Shown here piece by piece: positions 14,833 to 18,385 of a DNA stretch of 18,385 nt. The stretch is from assembly GCA_027325115.1 (NCBI GenBank), contig DAHWFG010000181.1, positions 1 through 18,385 of the forward strand, read 5' to 3'. Under the pieces are notes generated by a model, which made no database searches, had not been told where the DNA came from, and worked only from the letters and a program-made list of their open reading frames with translations. Positions within the stretch are counted from its first letter, which is position 1; every line of letters begins with the position of its first letter. The position numbers and the translations under genes are program-made. This stretch comes from JAKBCQ01 sp021807585. GTDB lineage: Bacteria; Planctomycetota; Planctomycetia; Isosphaerales; Isosphaeraceae.

Positions 14833-15492
14833 TCACTTATCGTCGGGCGGGTTGACGAGTTTGAAGACGATCGCGGCGAGCGCCCCCGCGCCGAGTTCGG
14901 AAACCAAATAAATCCAGATATTACTCATCTCTTTAAGCTTCATGAGTGTGATTCCGAGCGCGACCGCGGGGTTGAACGCTCCCCCCGAGACGGGTCCGAC
15001 GGCGTAGGCGCCGGCGACGACGGTGAAGCCGATCGCGAGGCCGTAAAACGAATTGCCCGAGGTTCCTTTGGCGGTCGCGACATTCAAGACGACGTAACAG
15101 AGCGCGAATGTGAAGATCGCCTCGACGATCAGCGCGGGTATCATCAGCGTACCGTCGGCCTCGCGACCCGCGGGGTGCTTGACATAAAGCACCAGGTAAG
15201 CCGCCGCCGCGGCCGCCGCCAACTGACAAATCCAATAAACCAACACGTCGATGAGCGGGCATTTTCCGCGGAGAAAAACGGCGAGCGTGACCGCGGGGTT
15301 GTAATGCCCCCCCGAAATGTGGCCTCCGGCGAAGATCATCACCATCAACACCGACCCGATCGCCAACGGCGCCATCGCTCCCGCGCTGTTGTCTCCTGGC
15401 TTCGCGGTGTTGATCACCGTCATCCCCACGGTGAAAACAAGAAAGAACGTGCCGATAAACTCAACAAGATATTTGCTTGCGCCCTTAAGCAT
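14833..15492 (-). CDS. MIP-family channel (aquaporin-like)
   Basis: A 219-residue, six-helix major intrinsic protein. Both pore loops are present: 'GGHISGGHYNPAVTLAV' with NPA at 65-67 and 'GPVSGGAFNPAVALG' with NPA at 174-176. Hydrophobic segments lie near 8-27, 38-55, 84-104, 115-136, 150-168 and 191-212. The residue after the second NPA is V177, where most water and glycerol channels have the selectivity-filter arginine, so substrate choice is uncertain. ATG at 15492 is preceded by an AGGTGA ribosome-binding sequence. The gene converges with the TIM-barrel gene (44 bp apart). Family certain, water specificity not. Confidence 0.93.
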   Translation of the reverse strand: MLKGASKYLVEFIGTFFLVFTVGMTVINTAKPGDNSAGAMAPLAIGSVLMVMIFAGGHISGGHYNPAVTLAVFLRGKCPLIDVLVYWICQLAAAAAAAYLVLYVKHPAGREADGTLMIPALIVEAIFTFALCYVVLNVATAKGTSGNSFYGLAIGFTVVAGAYAVGPVSGGAFNPAVALGITLMKLKEMSNIWIYLVSELGAGALAAIVFKLVNPPDDK

Positions 15493-15561
15493 GAATCACC
15501 TCGAGGGTTTGGTTTTTCATCGGCCGACCGCCGACACGTGCGAAGCGAACGCGGTTTCACG

Positions 15562-15606
15562 CATCGGGCGGCGGCGCGACGTCGCGCGGTTCGCTCGCCG
15601 CCGATG
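15562..15606 (-). promoter_or_regulatory. Strong hairpin with inner palindrome in the channel gene leader
   Basis: CATCGG-CGGCG and CGCCGCCGATG pair over 11 bp with one bulged G. Inside lies GCGCGACGTCGCGC (15574-15587), a perfect 14-bp palindrome. It lies between the TolC-family stop and the channel gene start, within the predicted leader of the channel transcript. No U-run follows on either strand, so it does not look like an intrinsic terminator. It could be a leader structure or a binding site. Confidence 0.45.
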
Positions 15607-15622
15607 GGTTCATCGAATCAAC

Positions 15623-15651
15623 GTTATGGCGGTTTGGCGGGTTCGAGTCAA
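15623..15651 (-). promoter_or_regulatory. Possible promoter of the MIP channel gene
   Basis: On the minus strand, TTGACT (15651-15646), a 17-base spacer and CATAAC (15628-15623) match the -35 box 5/6 and the -10 box 4/6. The predicted leader is about 120 nt and would include the hairpin at 15562-15606. Confidence 0.45.
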
Positions 15652-15733
15652 GCGGCGGAGCTTTGGGATTCCGCGTGATCGCGGATTCGTCCGGTATCAA
15701 TCGACGAGGCGCGGCCGACCGAGCCCCTCGCCG

Positions 15734-17389
15734 CTAAGGCAGGATCCTCTGACCGACCGCCGAATTGAGCTTGAGCATGGCGCGACGGTGGCGGATCAAA
15801 GCGTCGCGATATTGTCGAACGACGTCGTTGTAATCGCGCTCGGCGTTATCGAAAAAGGCGACGACGTTCTGGCCTCCTCGCTTGTACAAATCAAACTGCT
15901 TTTCACGCATGACGCGGGCGCGGGGGATCAAAGACGATTCCAGGTCGCGCGTCACCCGGAGCGTGTTTCTATAATCTTCATAAGTGCGTTGAACGTCGCC
16001 GATCGCGATCCGCTCCTGAGCGCTCAGTTGCAGGCGAACCTGCCCCGCGGTTTCGCGGTTCCGCGCGATGTTCCCCTGATTCAAATTGAAAAGCGGAATC
16101 GATACGAGCGCTCCCACGCTCCAAGAGGTGGCGCTTTGCAGCCGTTGCGGCGCGTAATTGTTGAATCCATAAGGCGTATAAAATAAATAAACGTCGTCAA
16201 ATCGTTCGCGTCTAGATAGTTTTACCTCATCGTCGACGCGACGCGTTTCGAGCCGAAGCGCCACGAGATCGGGTCGATTGAGGAGCGCGAGATTGATCAG
16301 GTCGTTCTCGCTCAGCGTCGTCGGGGCTTCGTCGCGGAGCGATCCACGAATCCCCAGCCGGTCCGAGCAATCGGGGGGATAATTGAGCAGCGTCGCCAAG
16401 GCTCGCAGAGCTTGGCGATAATAAGAAAACGCCTGATCGAGTTCGACCCGCGCCGCGTCGCGGTTCATCTCGAACCGATCGAGCGTGAGCCGATCCTGCT
16501 CTCCCCCCGCGAAAACGTCTCGGCTCACCTTCACCAGTCGTTCGAGCCGTTCCAGATTCGCTTGCTTGTATCGGACGTTCTCGCGCGCTTCAAGAGCGTC
16601 GACGAACGCCGTGCCAAGCGAGTCGATCCCCGTCCGAACAGCCTCTTGATATTGAGCTTCCAATACATGACGAGCCTGATGCGCCACGATCTTGCGATAT
16701 TTTCGCTTGCCGCTCACATCGATCGGCTGCGCCAAAGTGATCGAATAACCGACCTCGCCGGGGCGACCCGTCGAATAATTTTGTCCGTAAGGTATATTGT
16801 CAAATGATGTGAACATAATAGGATTCGGCAGCAAACCCGCGGTGAGGACGTCGGCTTCGGCTTTGGGGAGTTCGCGGAACTTGGCGGCGAGATCGGGGCT
16901 GTTATGGACGTAATAATCGAGCGCGACATCGAGCGTGAGGCCGTCGGCGGGGCCTTCGTCGTCGGTTTGGGGAAGTTCGAGCGTGCCGTATTGCGGTACC
17001 GCGGGAATCGGCGAGGGTTTGTTGGGATTGATCTGGGGATGTTCGGGTCGACCGATAAACGCATTATTATATCCTGCGGCGGCGGCGAGCACGCCCCCGG
17101 TTTGTGCGTTGCGGAACGCGCTGATCGATCCCCCCGAAACCATCATGGGCCCTCCCAGCGTCGTCGCCGGGATCGCCAAACCGCCTGGGGACAGCGGACC
17201 GAGCGCCGTCGACGCTCCCGCCTTTTGCCGCGCCGCCAGTTGCGCCTGCTTGCCTTTATTGATCGCCAGAACGTCGTCGAGCGCCGTGACGAGCCCTTGA
17301 CCGTGCGTCGGCTTCGCGTCGAGAACGAGCGCGATGAACGACGCCGCAATCGCCGCGAGAACCGCCGTTTGATTTGATCGAATCCTCAT
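15734..17389 (-). CDS. TolC-family outer-membrane efflux protein
   Basis: 551 residues. A signal peptide is visible (basic 'MRIR', hydrophobic 8-23, then 'AKPTHGQG'). Residues about 35-148 are a Gly/Ala/Pro-rich extension with no recognisable fold ('NPNKPSPIPAVPQYG'). From about 150 the outer-membrane factor pattern begins: 'TLDVALDYYVHNSPDL', the hallmark 'AGLLPNPIM', 'GKRKYRK', then long amphipathic helices and a second half with 'LNRPDLVALRLE'. TolC-like trimers form outer-membrane exit ducts. Start ATG 17389 is chosen over GTG 17407 because GGGAG lies eight bases upstream and the signal peptide follows directly. No inner-membrane pump or adaptor gene is in the window, so the exported substrate is unknown. 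Confidence 0.92.
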   Translation of the reverse strand: MRIRSNQTAVLAAIAASFIALVLDAKPTHGQGLVTALDDVLAINKGKQAQLAARQKAGASTALGPLSPGGLAIPATTLGGPMMVSGGSISAFRNAQTGGVLAAAAGYNNAFIGRPEHPQINPNKPSPIPAVPQYGTLELPQTDDEGPADGLTLDVALDYYVHNSPDLAAKFRELPKAEADVLTAGLLPNPIMFTSFDNIPYGQNYSTGRPGEVGYSITLAQPIDVSGKRKYRKIVAHQARHVLEAQYQEAVRTGIDSLGTAFVDALEARENVRYKQANLERLERLVKVSRDVFAGGEQDRLTLDRFEMNRDAARVELDQAFSYYRQALRALATLLNYPPDCSDRLGIRGSLRDEAPTTLSENDLINLALLNRPDLVALRLETRRVDDEVKLSRRERFDDVYLFYTPYGFNNYAPQRLQSATSWSVGALVSIPLFNLNQGNIARNRETAGQVRLQLSAQERIAIGDVQRTYEDYRNTLRVTRDLESSLIPRARVMREKQFDLYKRGGQNVVAFFDNAERDYNDVVRQYRDALIRHRRAMLKLNSAVGQRILP

Positions 17390-17442
17390 CAACGCGACTC
17401 CCAACACCCGTTACGCCGTGAATATCGATCGAGCCCGCGGGT

Positions 17443-17469
17443 TCGGCACAAAAGAGTTGATCGGCACAA
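17443..17469. repeat. TCGGCACAA direct repeat in the TolC/gyrA divergent region
   Basis: TCGGCACAA occurs at 17443-17451 and 17461-17469, an 18-bp period. The second copy overlaps a possible -35 (TTGATC, 17457-17462) for the rightward gene and lies upstream of the leftward TolC-family gene. Position and spacing would suit a regulator bound to both promoters. Confidence 0.5.
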
Positions 17470-17482
17470 GCCGCGCCGCGGC

Positions 17483-17488
17483 TATAAT
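17483..17488 (+). promoter_or_regulatory. -10 box for the gyrase A-subunit gene
   Basis: A perfect TATAAT. The nearest -35-like hexamer, TTGATC at 17457-17462, is 20 bases away, longer than ideal. Transcription from here would give a leader of about 245 nt before the ATG at 17741. Confidence 0.45.
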
Positions 17489-17740
17489 GCAAACGACCGA
17501 TCGCCGGCGACGGAGCTACGTCGAGCGGCGAGTCTAGCGCTTGTTTGGAGGCGCGGGTGGGGCTTCTCGCTCGCTTCTGAAACTCCGTTCACACGAAGAT
17601 GTTGCGAAAAGCGTCGAGCGGTTGTTATCGTGAGGACGATTTGAGAGGAAGACGGCCTGCCGAGAGTTCAAACTCGGCGCCGACGGATGAACTGACCGCC
17701 CGTTACGAAGCGGCGGCTTGCGGGGAGCGAAGACGGAGCG
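17489..17740 (+). other. Long untranslated leader before gyrA
   Basis: About 250 bases without a convincing gene. It contains one clear hairpin, GCCGAG/CTCGGC with an eight-base loop (17659-17678). Open frames crossing this stretch are out of frame with, and overlap, the gyrA start. I recognise no riboswitch class. Confidence 0.4.
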
Positions 17741-18385
17741 ATGGCCAAACGCGGTCGAAGGAACGCCGGAGAACCCGAAAGCCGGCGCGGATTGCACGAA
17801 CAAATCGAGGACGTTTCGCTCGCCGAGGCGACACGCTCGCGTTACCTCAACTACGCGCTCTCGGTCATCACGTCGCGGGCCCTCCCCGACGTTCGCGACG
17901 GCCTCAAACCCGTCCAGCGGCGCATCCTTTACGCGATGTGGAACGATCTTAACCTCTCGGCCACATCGCGTTATATCAAATGCGCCGCGATCGTCGGCGA
18001 GGTGATGAAAACCTATCACCCGCACGGCGATCAGGCGATCTACGACGCGCTCGTTCGGATGGCGCAGAACTTCAGCCTAAGGTATCCCCTCGTAGACGGT
18101 TACGGCAATTTCGGCTCGATCGACGGCGACCCTCCCGCGGCGTATCGTTACACCGAGGCCAGGCTCACCAAAATCGCCGAAGAATTACTTGTTGAAATCG
18201 GCCAGTCGACCGTCGATTTTCGACCCAATTACGCTTCGACCGATCAAGAGCCCGTCGTTCTGCCGGCTCGATTGCCCGTGCTTTTGATCAACGGCGCGTC
18301 GGGAATCGCCGTCGGCATGGCGACGAATATCCCGCCGCACAACCTCCGCGAGGTGTCCAACGCGCTCCTCGCTCTGCTCGACGAC
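17741..18385 (+). CDS. gyrA: DNA gyrase/topoisomerase IV subunit A, 5' part (cut by window end)
   Basis: The first 215 codons of a type IIA topoisomerase A subunit, in frame to the last base; the full protein is normally about 800-900 residues. It breaks and rejoins DNA through a tyrosine, here Y137 in 'AAYRYTEARL'. Other landmarks are 'YALSVITSRALPDVRDGLKPVQRRILYAM' region (38-66), 'HPHGD' (93-97), 'GNFGSIDGDPP' (122-132) and 'NGASGIAVGMATNIPPHNL' region (184-202). Q98 stands where E. coli GyrA has Ser83; D102 matches Asp87. ATG 17741 leaves a basic 20-residue N-terminus before the conserved region; the ribosome-binding signal is weak. GyrA versus ParC cannot be settled without the C-terminal domain. 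Confidence 0.93.
   Translation, partial: MAKRGRRNAGEPESRRGLHEQIEDVSLAEATRSRYLNYALSVITSRALPDVRDGLKPVQRRILYAMWNDLNLSATSRYIKCAAIVGEVMKTYHPHGDQAIYDALVRMAQNFSLRYPLVDGYGNFGSIDGDPPAAYRYTEARLTKIAEELLVEIGQSTVDFRPNYASTDQEPVVLPARLPVLLINGASGIAVGMATNIPPHNLREVSNALLALLDD

Noticed and set aside
17534..18025. Minus-strand open frame of 163 codons over the gyrA start
   Set aside because: Antisense to the clearly conserved topoisomerase A subunit; shadow.

Overview
The window is a gene-dense bacterial chromosome segment, GC-rich in its genes. The best guess is a member of the Planctomycetota. This is inferred from a PrkA kinase of about 680 residues, a YyaL-type protein fused to a DsbD-like domain, a TolC-family protein with a long N-terminal extension, a TMEM143/DUF3754 protein, and a GxxExxY gene surrounded by 'ATCCGTGTAATCCGTGG' repeats. 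No rRNA or other taxonomic marker is present, so the assignment is tentative.

Layout, left to right. Positions 1-483 are non-coding and open with a 53-bp tandem repeat. A DUF3754 membrane protein (484-1848, +) converges on prkA (1946-3994, -); a strong hairpin between them probably terminates prkA. Upstream of prkA lies a 550-bp gap with a near-consensus sigma-70-type promoter. A four-gene minus-strand run follows (10870 down to 4545): a thioredoxin-fold YyaL/DUF255 protein with a C-terminal DsbD-like domain, truB, hflX, and an uncharacterised polytopic membrane protein. The genes are only 24-43 bp apart, which suggests one operon.

Positions 10930-12170 are the accessory part of the window and its most interesting stretch. 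A small GxxExxY / PD-(D/E)xK-like gene (11261-11623, -) sits between two diverged, AT-rich direct repeats of about 250 bp. Each repeat carries three long copies of a motif built from CACGGAT heptamers: one forward, then two reversed. A seventh long copy lies just left of the right block. An 11-bp perfect inverted repeat of the same motif overlaps both the start and the stop codon of the gene. This looks like a defined repeat-plus-gene unit, possibly mobile or possibly a nuclease acting on its own repeats.

To the right is a tightly coupled plus-strand operon: dapF, folD and a xylose-isomerase-like TIM-barrel gene, with two 4-bp start/stop overlaps. A minus-strand MIP-family channel gene follows, lacking the usual arginine after the second NPA. 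Next is a minus-strand TolC-family outer-membrane protein, and last the divergent 5' part of a gyrase/topoisomerase IV A-subunit gene running off the right edge. Apart from the repeat locus, the genes are housekeeping: lysine/peptidoglycan precursor synthesis, one-carbon metabolism, tRNA modification, ribosome-associated GTPase, DNA topology and envelope functions.
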